51,771 nt of DNA from Polaromonas sp. UBA5171 (GTDB taxonomy: Bacteria; Pseudomonadota; Gammaproteobacteria; Burkholderiales; Burkholderiaceae_C), in NCBI GenBank assembly GCA_002413395.1, contig DHWX01000120.1, forward strand, positions 1 through 51,771. Direction: 5' to 3'. Every line of letters begins with the position of its first letter. The stretch's first letter is position 1. Of this stretch, positions 16,859 through 25,821 are shown in pieces. Made by a program: the position numbers and the translations under genes. The notes under the pieces are model-generated. The model was not told the origin of the DNA and made no database searches. It saw nothing but the letters and a program-made list of their open reading frames with translations.

Positions 16859-17969
16859 TCGGGGTCTCTGTCGTGTTGGCGGTGTCTGTCGCCAGGGCCT
16901 TGTGCCGCTCGTCCCTGGAAAGCTTTGCCAGTCGTTTGACGGCATCATAAAACCGCTGCCAGTTGCGCCCTTCGCGTTCGAACAGCGCCTCAAAGCCGGG
17001 CACCAACTCATCATAGGCGGCCAGCGCGCCAAACGCGGCATTGTTGGCCTGCGCCATCCAGCGGTCATAGCCGGCATAGCCGCCCCAGGAGGTTTTGAGC
17101 CGGGCGTAGGCCTCTCGAAAGTGCTGCATCACTATCATTTTGCGAGCTTCTTGTGCAGGTGACGGCTGGGTGGGTAGCGCATTTTCCTCATAAATATCAG
17201 CCAGCTCGCGGCGTGTGGCGAGGGTCAGCGCGCGGAACTGCTGGCGGCGCCCGTCAAACACGGCATAGGCTTTGCGGGCTTCGCTGCTGCCCTGGCTGGC
17301 CAGCCAGCGCTGGCTGCCCATGCGCTCCACGGCAGTGGCAAATGACTCGTTGAACATCGTGTCGTCCCTGGCATACACCACCTGGTGCGCCAGCTCGTGA
17401 AAAATCAGGCGCGCCAGTTCCCCATCTGGGTAGTCGATGAAGGTGCTCAGCAACGGGTCGCCGCCAGCCCAGTTCATCCAGCCCAGGGTGGAATAGGCCG
17501 GAACGCCATAAACGCTGACCTCAAAACCCTGCGCTGCAAGCTGTGCCGCCTCGGTACGCGCCTTGGCCTCATCAAAGTAACCGCGGTAGCCAACGCAACC
17601 AGCCACCGGGAAACACCAGGTCTTGAGCGTGAGCGAAAATTCGGGTGCCGCCGCCACGTTCCACACGGCGGATTTGCGGTGCAAATTGGCGTAGCGGTGA
17701 TAGCTGGCGTTGTCGGGCAGCTTCAATTCGGTCACGGCAAAGCTGCGGATACGCTGCGCCAGCGCGAGCCGGCTTTTCAGTTGCGCCGGGGTGTGCGCAT
17801 CGGCCAGCCAGTCTTCCACCGGACCCGCGGCATACATCATTTGGAGATGGCTGCTGACCGATTGCCAGTAGTAGCCCAGATCGGCGCAGCCCGTGAGAAA
17901 GAGCGCGGCCACGCCTGTGCTCAGGACGCTGCCAAGGCGCGTCAAGGTCACGGTCAGGGCCCGTTTCAT
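16851..17969 (-). CDS. Lipoprotein putative aminopeptidase (HExxH metalloprotease)
   Basis: A predicted zinc metallopeptidase of 372 residues, of the Aminopep (PF10023-like) family. A type II signal peptide ends at lipobox LTGC with C28, so it should be membrane-anchored. The zinc motif HELAH lies at 191-195, followed by NESFATAVE, which should supply the third ligand. Near the C-terminus, bases 17131-17157 form an AT-rich patch (encoding AQEARKMIV) with rare codons such as ATA that looks like a repeat insertion. The ATG shares bases with the stop of the upstream oxidoreductase (ATGA). The physiological substrate is unknown. Confidence 0.85.
   Translation of the reverse strand: MKRALTVTLTRLGSVLSTGVAALFLTGCADLGYYWQSVSSHLQMMYAAGPVEDWLADAHTPAQLKSRLALAQRIRSFAVTELKLPDNASYHRYANLHRKSAVWNVAAAPEFSLTLKTWCFPVAGCVGYRGYFDEAKARTEAAQLAAQGFEVSVYGVPAYSTLGWMNWAGGDPLLSTFIDYPDGELARLIFHELAHQVVYARDDTMFNESFATAVERMGSQRWLASQGSSEARKAYAVFDGRRQQFRALTLATRRELADIYEENALPTQPSPAQEARKMIVMQHFREAYARLKTSWGGYAGYDRWMAQANNAAFGALAAYDELVPGFEALFEREGRNWQRFYDAVKRLAKLSRDERHKALATDTANTTETPNG
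17131..17157 (+). repeat. AT-rich repeat-like patch inside the aminopeptidase gene
   Basis: The stretch ACTATCATTTTGCGAGCTTC plus TTGTGCA stands out as low-GC in a GC-rich gene. With two one-base gaps it matches about 20 of 28 positions of the patch in argE beginning near 21949, and both host genes read it in the same direction and frame. From memory it resembles an AT-rich repeat common between genes in Comamonadaceae. Confidence 0.45.
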
Positions 17970-20089
17970 GCCGTCCGCAGCGCTGGCTGCGGCGCGCTCA
18001 ATTGCACCTCCACCAGGCAGTCGTAGAACACCGGCCCATGGCCCAGGTCGGTCAGGCGCTGGCTGGTGAGCTGGTTCACATTGCTGCCGCCAAGCCCCAG
18101 CTTGCGCCACCAGACACCCAGGCCGTTGACGACGCCGGGCCGCGCGCGCGGGGACACTTCGGCTTTGACGAGATACTCGCCACGCGGGTTGAACACCCTG
18201 ACGACGGCGCCGGGGGTGATGCCGCGCGCTGCGGCATCCAGCGCGTGCATTTCCAGCAGCGGTTCGCCCTCGATGTCGCGCAGGCTTTTCACGTTGACGA
18301 AGCTGGAGTTTAAAAAATTGCGGGCGGGCGGCGAGATCATGGCCAGCGGAAACTCTTTCGAGGAGCCCGGCGTTTCGTAGTTGGGCACATGGTCGGGCAG
18401 CCCGTCCAGTCCCTGTGCGGCCAGCCGCTCGCTGAAAAATTCACAGCGGCCCGAGGGTGTAGGGAAATGGCCGTCAGCAAACGGTGCATCAGGCAACTTC
18501 AGGGTGGCAAAGCCTTTGTCCAGCAACTCGGTGAAGTCGATTTTGTCGCCATAGACCGCACGGCACAGCGTCTCGTCGCTGTCGGCAAAGCAGGTCTCAG
18601 TGAAACCCATGTGGGCCGCCAGTTCCCGAAATATCTGGGTATTGGGTTTAGCCTGCCCCAGCGGCGCAATGGCCGGGCGGTTAAGCAGGGCGTCGGTATG
18701 GCCGTAGGCGCTGTGCACATCCCAGTGCTCCAGCTGCGTGGTGGCCGGCAAAACAAAGTCGGCGTAGTCGGCGGTATCGGTCTGGAAATGCTCCAGCACC
18801 ACGGTAAACAGGTCTTCGCGGGCAAAGCCCTGCACCACCTTGCCCGACTCCGGCGCGACCGCCACCGGGTTGCTGTTGTAGACGATCAGTGCCTCGACTT
18901 TCGGTCCGAACTTGGGCGAAGTTTCACGCAGCAGGTCGTCGCCGATGGTGACCATGTTGATCGTGCGCGGTGTGCGTCCGGCCAGCAGCTCGGGCCGCTG
19001 CAGCGCCGCCTTGTCCACGGGAAACAGGCTTGAACTGCTGAGCAGCACGCCGCCGGCGCGGTGCCGCCAGGCACCAATCAGCGCGGGCAGGCAGGCCACG
19101 GCGCGCACCGCGTTGCCGCCGCCGTGCACGCGCTGCATGCCGTAGTTCAGGCGAATCGCCGCAGGCTGCTGGTCGACCAGACACTGGCCGTAGTCGCGGG
19201 CCAACGATTTGATCTGCTCCACCGGCACACCGCAGAGGCTGGCGGCGCGTTCAGGGCTCCATTGCAATGCCCGTTCGCGCAACGCCTGCCAGCCCAGCGT
19301 ATGGCGGGCGATGTAGTCGTGGTCCAGCCAGTCATGGGTAATCAGCTCGTGCATCAGCGCCAGGGCCAGCGCGGCATCGGTGCCCGGCAGCAGCGCAATG
19401 TGCTCGTGGCATTTCTCGGCGGTTTCGCTCTTGCGCGGGTCAATGCACACGAGTTTGGCACCATCGCGTTTGGCCTGCTGCGCATAGCGCCAGAAGTGCA
19501 GGTTGCTGCCAATTGAATTGCTGCCCCAGATGATGATGAGTCTGGATTCCGCAAAAAACTCCACCCGCATGCCGACCTTGCCGCCCAGCGTGTGCGTCAA
19601 GCCTTCGCCTCCCGCCGTCGAGCAGATGGTGCGGTCCAGCAAGGAGGCGCCCAGCCGGTTGAAAAAGCGCCCGGCCATGCTTTCGCCCTGAACCTGGCCC
19701 ATGGTGCCTGCATAGCTGTAGGGAAGGATAGCCTCGGGATTGCGCGCCGCAATCGCTTTCAGGCGCGCCGCAATGTCGCTCAGCGCGGTGGCCCAGCTCA
19801 CCGGCTCAAACTGGCCGGAGCCCTTGGGCCCACAGCGTCTGAGCGGCTGCAGCAGGCGTTCTGGATGGTAGGTGCGCTCGGTGTAACGTGACACCTTGTT
19901 GCACAGCACGCCGCCCGTCTGCGGGTGGTCGGGGTTGCCCTGCACCCTGGTGGCCACGCCGCCCTCCACCGTGGTCAGCAGGGCGCAGGTGTCGGGGCAG
20001 TCATGCGGGCAGGCGCCGCGCACCTGCACGGGCTGGGAGGCGGGTTTCGCGGTGTCGGCGGCAGAGAAGATGCTCATAGTGGTGCTCAT
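17966..20089 (-). CDS. Molybdopterin oxidoreductase (DMSO reductase family)
   Basis: A 707-residue Mo-bis-MGD oxidoreductase. The N-terminal 4Fe-4S motif is complete (C27, C31, C35 in ACPHDCPDTC, then C63 in VLCNK). It continues with YSYAGTMGQVQGESM, the IIIWGSNSIGSN nucleotide-binding segment and the C-terminal molydopterin dinucleotide-binding domain (VRVFNPRGEY, GLGVWWRKLG). There is no twin-arginine signal, so it is probably cytoplasmic. The substrate is unknown; relatives are annotated as formate dehydrogenase or generic oxidoreductases. No small electron-transfer subunit is adjacent. It is the first gene of a four-gene operon and its stop overlaps the aminopeptidase start. A second start, at 20077, is possible. 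Confidence 0.9.
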   Translation of the reverse strand: MSTTMSIFSAADTAKPASQPVQVRGACPHDCPDTCALLTTVEGGVATRVQGNPDHPQTGGVLCNKVSRYTERTYHPERLLQPLRRCGPKGSGQFEPVSWATALSDIAARLKAIAARNPEAILPYSYAGTMGQVQGESMAGRFFNRLGASLLDRTICSTAGGEGLTHTLGGKVGMRVEFFAESRLIIIWGSNSIGSNLHFWRYAQQAKRDGAKLVCIDPRKSETAEKCHEHIALLPGTDAALALALMHELITHDWLDHDYIARHTLGWQALRERALQWSPERAASLCGVPVEQIKSLARDYGQCLVDQQPAAIRLNYGMQRVHGGGNAVRAVACLPALIGAWRHRAGGVLLSSSSLFPVDKAALQRPELLAGRTPRTINMVTIGDDLLRETSPKFGPKVEALIVYNSNPVAVAPESGKVVQGFAREDLFTVVLEHFQTDTADYADFVLPATTQLEHWDVHSAYGHTDALLNRPAIAPLGQAKPNTQIFRELAAHMGFTETCFADSDETLCRAVYGDKIDFTELLDKGFATLKLPDAPFADGHFPTPSGRCEFFSERLAAQGLDGLPDHVPNYETPGSSKEFPLAMISPPARNFLNSSFVNVKSLRDIEGEPLLEMHALDAAARGITPGAVVRVFNPRGEYLVKAEVSPRARPGVVNGLGVWWRKLGLGGSNVNQLTSQRLTDLGHGPVFYDCLVEVQLSAPQPALRTA

Positions 20090-20463
20090 GGTGCAACTTT
20101 ATATCGAAAGGCAAGCCCGGAGCCTCCTTGTAAATCGGCGCGAGGGTGTGCACCGCCCGCTCGGGCCAGGCTGGGCAAGGTGCTGGAGACACACTGCAGG
20201 GGCTGAGCCTGGGAAGGTTCCGGGTTGATTTTGGCGGGCACCCCAAGGGTTCCTGACGGGTCGAGCTCAGCCTGAGTGACTTGAACCGCCAAGCGCGCGG
20301 ACGAGAGGTGCCAAGGCCTGAAGCTGGCAAATAACCGATGGCTTATAGGGGTATGCCCCCCGAAATTTTGAGGGATTACGACTAAAGTAGCGCTGGCAAG
20401 GGGGCTCATGTTTCGTTTGTTACGTTGCCGCTTTAAGCTCCTGTAAATTATGTTGTGAAAAAT
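20090..20463. other. Intergenic region between divergent units
   Basis: About 370 bases with no convincing gene on either strand. It should hold the promoters of the molybdopterin oxidoreductase operon (leftward) and the binding-protein gene (rightward). AAGGAGG occurs at 20125-20131 on the minus strand, but the TTG behind it opens only a short, unconvincing frame. Confidence 0.4.
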
Positions 20464-21603
20464 ATGACCATGATTCTTAACCGCAGAAAATTCTCCATCA
20501 CCACCGGTGCAGCCATGCTGGCCGGTTTCAATATTGCCCGCGCCCAGTCTGAAGGAAAAATCATCCTGGGTCAGTCGGCCGCGTTTACCGGCCCTGCCGC
20601 GCAGTTGGGTATCCAGTTTTACAAAGGCGCGAAAGTTTATTTTGATCAGGTCAACGCCCAAGGCGGCGTGGGAAAGCGCTTGATCGAGATCCGTAATCTG
20701 GATGATGGCTATGAGCCCGACCGTTGCGCCGAAAACACCCGCAAGCTGATTGCAGACGACGTTTTCGCGTTGTTTGGTTACATTGGCACGCCGACCAGTG
20801 TGGTGGCTTTGCCTCAGGCGATCAAGGCAAAAGTACCCTTTATCGCACCCTTCACCGGGGCCATGGCGCTGCGTGACCCGTTCAACAAATACGCCTTTCA
20901 TGTCCGGGCGTCGTACAACGACGAAACCGCGCTCATCGTCAAGCAGCTGACCAACCTGGGGTTGAAAAAAATCGCGGTGTTTTACCAAAATGACGCCTAC
21001 GGCAAGGCCGGACTTGATGGCGTGACGCTGGCCCTCACCGGCCTTGGCCTGAAGCCCGTGGCGCAAGCCACGGTGGAGCGCAATTCCGTGGACGTGGCCA
21101 ATGCCGTCAAGACGCTGGTGGCCGCAGGGCCCGACGCCATTGTCCAGATCAGCGCCTACAAATCCTGCGCCGCTTTCATTCGTGAAGCCAAAAAATCCGG
21201 TTATGGCGGTACTTACTACAACGTGTCTTTTGTCGGTACACAAGCGCTGGCCGACGAGCTCGGCAAAGAAGGGGCGGGCGTAGTGGTTTCGCAAGTCATG
21301 CCGTCCCCTTACAGCGCGGCACGGCCGATTGCGCGCGAATTTGTGGAAGCTGTCAAAGCCGCCGGCAAGGATGCCCAAGCCAACTTCTCCAGCATGGAAG
21401 GCTATGTGGCGGCCAAGCTGTTTGTGGAGGGACTGCGGCGGGCCGGTGCCAAGGCGAACCGCGAGTCGCTGATTACCGGCCTTGAGAGCATCGGCAGCCA
21501 GTCGCTGGGCGGCTTTCTCGTGTCGTTCTCGCCGAGCGACCATGTGGCCTCGCACTTCGTGGAGCTTTCCATGCTGACCGGCGATGGTCGCGTACGCACC
21601 TGA
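20464..21603 (+). CDS. Orphan ABC transporter substrate-binding protein (LivJ/LivK family)
   Basis: A periplasmic binding protein of 379 residues of the type I fold. The N-terminus NRRKFSITTGAAMLAGF carries twin arginines and may be a Tat signal, cleaved near ARAQ. The mature region (GKIILGQSAAFTGPAAQLG, then GGVGKRLIEIRNLDDGYEP) is typical of proteins binding amino acids or aromatic acids. A GTG at 20455 is in frame; the ATG at 20464 is used. No permease or ATPase gene is nearby, and the next gene (argE) is convergent, so it must share a transporter encoded elsewhere or act as a sensor protein. Confidence 0.87.
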   Translation: MTMILNRRKFSITTGAAMLAGFNIARAQSEGKIILGQSAAFTGPAAQLGIQFYKGAKVYFDQVNAQGGVGKRLIEIRNLDDGYEPDRCAENTRKLIADDVFALFGYIGTPTSVVALPQAIKAKVPFIAPFTGAMALRDPFNKYAFHVRASYNDETALIVKQLTNLGLKKIAVFYQNDAYGKAGLDGVTLALTGLGLKPVAQATVERNSVDVANAVKTLVAAGPDAIVQISAYKSCAAFIREAKKSGYGGTYYNVSFVGTQALADELGKEGAGVVVSQVMPSPYSAARPIAREFVEAVKAAGKDAQANFSSMEGYVAAKLFVEGLRRAGAKANRESLITGLESIGSQSLGGFLVSFSPSDHVASHFVELSMLTGDGRVRT

Positions 21604-21656
21604 TCTGCCGTAACGATCGGCCATAGCGGGTTGACCGCAAAAAACGTCTGACCCGA

Positions 21657-22853
21657 TCAGGCGATAGTTTTGGTTGCAACCAGCCCGCGCATGAAGGCTT
21701 GGCAACGCGCCAGTTGGTCCAGGCTCACAAACTCATCGGGCTGGTGCGCCTGGGTGATGCTGCCCGGGCCGCACACCACGGTGGGGATGCCCGCGCTTTT
21801 GAATAAACCGGCTTCGGTGCCAAACGCGACCAGCGTGGTGCGGTCTTCGCCTGCCAGGCGTTGGGCCAGCCGGGTCACGGCATCATGGGCCGAGCCCAGG
21901 AAGGCGGGCACTTCGCAAATCGTTTCAAAGTTGAAGCCGGCCTCGGGCGCTATTTTTTGCATAGCTGGTTGTTCACGTGCTGCAAAGGCTAGCACCTCTT
22001 TTTGCATTGAAATGGCATCAGCGTTGGGCAGGTTGCGAAATTCGTAGCGAAATTCGGCGTCGCGCGGCACCACGTTGTCGGCAATGCCGCCGTGAAACTG
22101 GCCCACGCTGGCGGTGCTGAAAGGCACGTCAAAGCCCTCGTAGCGGGGCTCATTGGCCTCAAACCCCTCGGCCATGTCGCGCAGCTTGCACACCACGCGT
22201 GCTGCCATTTCGATGGCGTTGACTGATTGTGGTGTGAGCGACGAATGTGCCTCCTTGCCGCGCACACAGCATCTGTAGCGGTACACGCCCTTGTGCGCAG
22301 TGGCGGGAACCATGCTGGTGGGCTCGCCCACGATGCAGGCCAGCGGCGCAATGCCGGCGTCTTTCATGTCGGCAATCAGCTCCCGCACGCCCATGCAGCC
22401 GACTTCTTCGTCGTAGCTCAGGGCCAGGTGCACCGCAAAGGGCGCGGCGCTGTTCAGGAAATCACCGGCGTGGGCCAGCGCCATGCCGATAAACCCTTTC
22501 ATGTCGCAACTGCCGCGGCCGTAGAGTTTGCCGTCGCGCACGGTGGCTGACAGCGGCTCCAGTGTCCAGTCCTGCCCGTCCCATGGCACGGTGTCGGTAT
22601 GCCCCGACAAAATGATGCCGGCCGTCTTGCCTTCGCCCAGCGTGGCAAACAGGTTGGCCTTGGTGCGTTCGGCGTTGATCGTGATGCGGCTGGCTACGCC
22701 GAAGTTTTTCAGCTCGTCGCGCACAAAATGAATCAGCGCCAGGTTCGAGTGGTGGCTGACGGTGTTCATTTGCACCAGTGTCTGAATGAGGCGCAGGGCG
22801 CGCGCGGAGACCGCCTCGAAGGCGGGCAGTGAGGATGGAGGTGCTGAAATCAT
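21657..22853 (-). CDS. argE: Acetylornithine deacetylase
   Basis: A cytoplasmic M20 metallohydrolase of 398 residues that removes acetate from N-acetylornithine in arginine synthesis. Metal and catalytic positions are visible: SGHTDTVPW, GRGSCDMKG (bridging Asp), YDEEVGCMG (catalytic Glu and ligand), GEPTS and the C-terminal AHQPDE. Length is normal. Around 21949-22004 the DNA turns AT-rich with rare codons (CTA, ATA), encoding AREQPAMQKIA; the protein length is not changed there, but the DNA resembles the patch in the aminopeptidase gene. Other M20 enzymes such as succinyl-diaminopimelate desuccinylase are less likely given the ArgE-type C-terminus. Confidence 0.9.
   Translation of the reverse strand: MISAPPSSLPAFEAVSARALRLIQTLVQMNTVSHHSNLALIHFVRDELKNFGVASRITINAERTKANLFATLGEGKTAGIILSGHTDTVPWDGQDWTLEPLSATVRDGKLYGRGSCDMKGFIGMALAHAGDFLNSAAPFAVHLALSYDEEVGCMGVRELIADMKDAGIAPLACIVGEPTSMVPATAHKGVYRYRCCVRGKEAHSSLTPQSVNAIEMAARVVCKLRDMAEGFEANEPRYEGFDVPFSTASVGQFHGGIADNVVPRDAEFRYEFRNLPNADAISMQKEVLAFAAREQPAMQKIAPEAGFNFETICEVPAFLGSAHDAVTRLAQRLAGEDRTTLVAFGTEAGLFKSAGIPTVVCGPGSITQAHQPDEFVSLDQLARCQAFMRGLVATKTIA
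21949..22004 (+). repeat. AT-rich repeat-like patch inside argE
   Basis: The patch starts GCTATTTTTTGCATAGCTGG and ends near CTCTTTTTG. Its first 27 bases align with 17131-17157 (about 20 of 28 positions) in the same reading frame and orientation. The unusual codons and base composition distinguish it from the rest of argE. Confidence 0.4.
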
Positions 22854-22911
22854 GCCCCTATTCTGGACCGGTTCAGGAAAAGGCGTCAGAAGGTGTACGG
22901 TGCCGAAAAAC

Positions 22912-23685
22912 TCAGTCTTCCAGCTCGGCCTTGGCCATGTTCACATCCAGCCGTTCCATGGCATCCAGCGGCTGGCTGGCAGCCGCCTGCTTATAGAGAC
23001 GGGTAGCTTCCTCCATTTTTTCGTCGCTCTCGAGCATCACCATGCCATTGGCATACTCGATCATGGCGATGGCAGAGCCGGGGTTCAACTTCAGGGCATC
23101 CTTGAACAGGGCCAGGCCAGTGCCTTTTTTGGCGCCGTAGGTCATGCTGCCAATCAGCGCGCCGACCTTGTCAATCATCTCGGCATGGAAAGCGGCCAGC
23201 GCGATATGCGCATCCGCGTGTTTCGGCTGCAGCTGGATGGTCTGCTCCAGCGCTTTTTTCACCTTGGTGCTCAAGCCCCGCGCCAGCGCCTTGGCCACGC
23301 TGATCCCCTGGCTGTAGCGCCCGAGTGCATAAGCCTGCCAGTACCATGCATTGGCGTTTTTTGGGTCCGCCGCCTGTTGTGTTTCGGCGCGTGCGGCGAC
23401 ATCCATGAACAGCTCCAGTTTGGCTTTTTCCCTGCTTTCGAGGTAATTGGCATAAATGCTGGTGGCCTTGTTGGCTACCGTGATGCCGTCGCCACCGGCC
23501 TGGATGCCAGCCTCGACTGCCTTCTGGAATTCGCCGTTATGAAACAGCACCCAGGCTTGCAGCACGGCGGCCTCTCTGGGTAGAGGTTCGCAGTCGCCCT
23601 GGTGCAGGCGAGCCCAGTTATTTTTCAGGCTGGCGGCATCAAAGGCATAGTCGCCAGGGTGAGGGAAAGCAGTCCATTGGGCCAT
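22912..23685 (-). CDS. TPR-like hypothetical protein
   Basis: A 257-residue soluble protein without a signal peptide. It contains helical repeat segments of TPR character, for example AVLQAWVLFHNGEFQKAVEAG near 40-60, NAWYWQAYALGRYSQG near 110-125, and HADAHIALAAFHAEM followed by LFKDALKLNPGSAIAMIEYANG. Such proteins usually mediate protein contacts. It lies 58 bases upstream of argE on the same strand and could be co-transcribed with it. I do not recognise a specific family and no catalytic motif is apparent. Confidence 0.75.
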   Translation of the reverse strand: MAQWTAFPHPGDYAFDAASLKNNWARLHQGDCEPLPREAAVLQAWVLFHNGEFQKAVEAGIQAGGDGITVANKATSIYANYLESREKAKLELFMDVAARAETQQAADPKNANAWYWQAYALGRYSQGISVAKALARGLSTKVKKALEQTIQLQPKHADAHIALAAFHAEMIDKVGALIGSMTYGAKKGTGLALFKDALKLNPGSAIAMIEYANGMVMLESDEKMEEATRLYKQAAASQPLDAMERLDVNMAKAELED

Positions 23686-23751
23686 ATTGTTGCCTCCTCA
23701 AACTTTTTTTGTAAATGATGGGCACCGCTGATGAATGGGCGCAGCTGAGGA

Positions 23752-24423
23752 TCAGACCGGCTGCGCTGCGGGACTGCTGTAGGCCATCACCAGCGCCTGC
23801 AAATGCGCGCGCTGGCCTTGTTCGAGATAGGGGATCAGCAGATTGAGAACATGGTGCGCTCCCCGCAGCAGTGCAGCCTGCGCGTTGCCGGGTTCCAGCG
23901 CGTTGCGCGGGTCACGCACGTATTCAAAGCTCAGCCAATAAGTCAGCACCACCACCATGCTGGTGGCCGTAGCCACCATCTCGCGCGAATCAATCGTCAC
24001 GGCACCAGCGCGGCTCATGCCGTCGAGGAGAGCCCGTACGGCCCGCGTCTTGTTTTTGAGCACTGACTGGAAGTGCGTTTCCAGCCGGCGGTTTTTGCTC
24101 AGCAGGTCGTTCAGGTCGCGGTACAGAAAGCGGTATTGCCAGATTAGCTCAAACAGCGTGTGCATGAAAAACCAGGCGTCTTCGACGTTGCGCACGTCGT
24201 CGCTGGCGTTCAGCAGTTCGTTCAGTGCTTTTTCGTAGTGGTCAAACAGCGAATTGATCAGCTCGTCCTTGGCTGGGTAGTGGTAATAGAGGTTGCCGGG
24301 GCTGATGCTGAGTTCGGCCGAGATCAGTGTGGTGGAGACGTTGGGCTCGCCAAAGCGGTTGAACAGCTCAAGCGTGACCTCCAGAATGCGCTCTGCAGTG
24401 CGGCGCGGCGCTTTTTTCGCCAT
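23752..24423 (-). CDS. TetR/AcrR-family transcriptional regulator
   Basis: A DNA-binding repressor of 223 residues. The N-terminal HTH covers about residues 10-55 (ERILEVTLELFNRFGEPNVS, then ISAELSISPGNLYYHYPAKDELI), the standard TetR pattern. The C-terminal ligand domain is of the type annotated TetR_C_33, often seen with fatty-acid or PHA metabolism genes in betaproteobacteria. It lies between the TPR protein and the PHA granule protein genes, all on the minus strand; a terminator upstream separates it from the granule protein gene. The ligand is unknown. Confidence 0.88.
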   Translation of the reverse strand: MAKKAPRRTAERILEVTLELFNRFGEPNVSTTLISAELSISPGNLYYHYPAKDELINSLFDHYEKALNELLNASDDVRNVEDAWFFMHTLFELIWQYRFLYRDLNDLLSKNRRLETHFQSVLKNKTRAVRALLDGMSRAGAVTIDSREMVATATSMVVVLTYWLSFEYVRDPRNALEPGNAQAALLRGAHHVLNLLIPYLEQGQRAHLQALVMAYSSPAAQPV

Positions 24424-24519
24424 GGTTATTTACCTTGTTGTTCTTCACATCCCCTTCGCTACTCTAACCCAGCGCCGCCGGGCGAGGAACCCGGGAATGC
24501 TCTCATGGCCCCAAAAAGA

Positions 24520-24550
24520 AAAAAAGGGACCAGCTGTCCCTTTTTTAAAA
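24520..24550. terminator. Rho-independent terminator (both strands) after the PHA granule protein gene
   Basis: A perfect 11-bp stem (24520-24530 with 24536-24546) and a 5-base loop CAGCT has A-runs on the left and T-runs on the right, so it can stop transcription in either direction. Its expected job is to end the leftward PHA granule protein transcript. Confidence 0.8.
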
Positions 24551-24581
24551 CGCACAGCGCACCATCGGTGCGCGCCGGGGC

Positions 24582-25097
24582 TCAGGCTGATTTGCGGGCG
24601 GCTGGCCGCTTGGCCGCGGGGCTGCCTGCCTTTTTGGCCGCCGGTTTTACCGTGGCTTTGGCGGCGGTTCTGGTGGCTGGCGCTTTGCCATTCATTTTGT
24701 GCAGGCTTTGGTTGAGCTCATCAATGCGCGCAGTCAGGGTGTCCACGTCCCTGGCGGAAGGGACGCCGAGTTTTTTTAGCGCTTTGGCCACACGCTCTTC
24801 AAAGATGTTTTCCAGCTTGTCCCACTGATGACCCGCCTTGGACTGGATGTTGGTGGCCATGTTGGCCATCTTGCTGGTGGCCTCGGAGATCTTTTCCTCG
24901 GCGGCCGATTGCGTCTTGCGCTGGATCGACAGGCCTTCCTTCACCAGTGTCTCAAACACCTTGCCGCCTTCTTCCTGCGCCTTGGAGAAGGCCCCCAGGC
25001 CAGCCAGCCAGATTTGCTGGGCAGACTCCTTGACGGCGCCCGACAGATGCGGAACCGTTTTCTTTTCAGCGCTCGTTTTTTGCAGTTTCTTGACCAT
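24582..25097 (-). CDS. PHA granule-associated protein (PhaI/PhaF-like phasin)
   Basis: A 171-residue protein of the poly(hydroxyalkanoate) granule-associated family. Residues 15 to about 115 form the amphipathic phasin helix region (SAQQIWLAGLGAFSKAQEEG, KVFETLVKEGL, then RVAKALKKLGVPS). The C-terminal 45 residues are an Ala/Lys/Pro tail (KPAAKKAGSPAAKRPAARK) like histone H1, as in PhaF, which binds DNA and helps segregate granules. It has its own terminator. Upstream bases 25098-25373 hold the promoter region shared back-to-back with the EPS regulator gene. Confidence 0.88.
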   Translation of the reverse strand: MVKKLQKTSAEKKTVPHLSGAVKESAQQIWLAGLGAFSKAQEEGGKVFETLVKEGLSIQRKTQSAAEEKISEATSKMANMATNIQSKAGHQWDKLENIFEERVAKALKKLGVPSARDVDTLTARIDELNQSLHKMNGKAPATRTAAKATVKPAAKKAGSPAAKRPAARKSA

Positions 25098-25373
25098 GAT
25101 GGACTCCAGGCAGGTTGGGATTGTGGAATGTTGTGGATTGGTTTGCGCAGCCCTGTGCCGCGCATACCCAAAAATATAAACGTTCGGTGCTCCGGTGTTT
25201 AGGCGCCTGCTTCTAGAAAGCTGCGGCCCCCGCTCTACGAAGAATCCTGGCCCGCGGCCCCCAAGCGTGAGGAATAATTGGGGTCGGAATCCAGTTAAGC
25301 CTCCATGGCCTGCGCGGGACGTCTGTTAATATATGCGTTCAACTTCGTACAACAAAGCATCCGTCCACCTCAG

Positions 25374-25760
25374 ATGACCAGTCGCCAGGCCCGAGCGCAA
25401 GAAGACACCTACTTCCGCGTGATGAAGATGGTGCAGGCGCAACCCGACATCAGCCAGCGCCAGTTGGCCAAGGCACTGGGCCTGAGTTTGGGCGGTGTCA
25501 ACTACTGCCTGCAGGCCCTGATGGAAAAGGGCTGGGTCAAGGTGCAAAGTTTCAGCAGCAGCAAAAACAAACTGGGCTATGCCTATCTGCTCACGCCCGC
25601 GGGTGTGACGGAAAAAACGGCGCTCACTGCCCGCTTCCTCAAACGCAAGATGCATGAATACGCCGAACTGCGCGCGGAAATTGAGGCACTGCAAAACGAG
25701 GCGCAATATCCCGTCCCCGAAGCCGGGGGGCAGGGTGAAGATTTACCGCTTCAAACCTGA
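25374..25760 (+). CDS. MarR-family EPS-associated transcriptional regulator
   Basis: A winged-helix regulator of 128 residues of the type annotated as MarR-family EPS-associated regulator, placed at the head of polysaccharide loci. The HTH is visible (QPDISQRQLAKALGLSLGGV, then NYCLQALMEKGWV), followed by a wing (SSSKNKLGYAYLLTPAG) and a C-terminal helix (RFLKRKMHEYAELRAEIEAL). It begins the locus and reads into rmlA 61 bases later. The ATG at 25374 is chosen to match the HTH position; an upstream in-frame start at 25305 gives a non-family extension. It may control the genes that follow, but no operator was identified. Confidence 0.85.
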   Translation: MTSRQARAQEDTYFRVMKMVQAQPDISQRQLAKALGLSLGGVNYCLQALMEKGWVKVQSFSSSKNKLGYAYLLTPAGVTEKTALTARFLKRKMHEYAELRAEIEALQNEAQYPVPEAGGQGEDLPLQT

Positions 25761-25821
25761 CCGAGCCGTTTCAACAGAAACAAACCACCGAAAAACACAA
25801 TACTGAACCAGGCACTCCAGC

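Noticed and set aside
20086..21705. 539-codon minus-strand frame across the orphan binding-protein gene
   Set aside because: Antisense shadow of a clear binding-protein gene, rich in Gly/His/Arg with no motif.
24600..24690. Repetitive GC-rich DNA at the end of the PHA granule protein gene
   Set aside because: It simply encodes the Ala/Lys/Pro tail typical of PhaF-like proteins.
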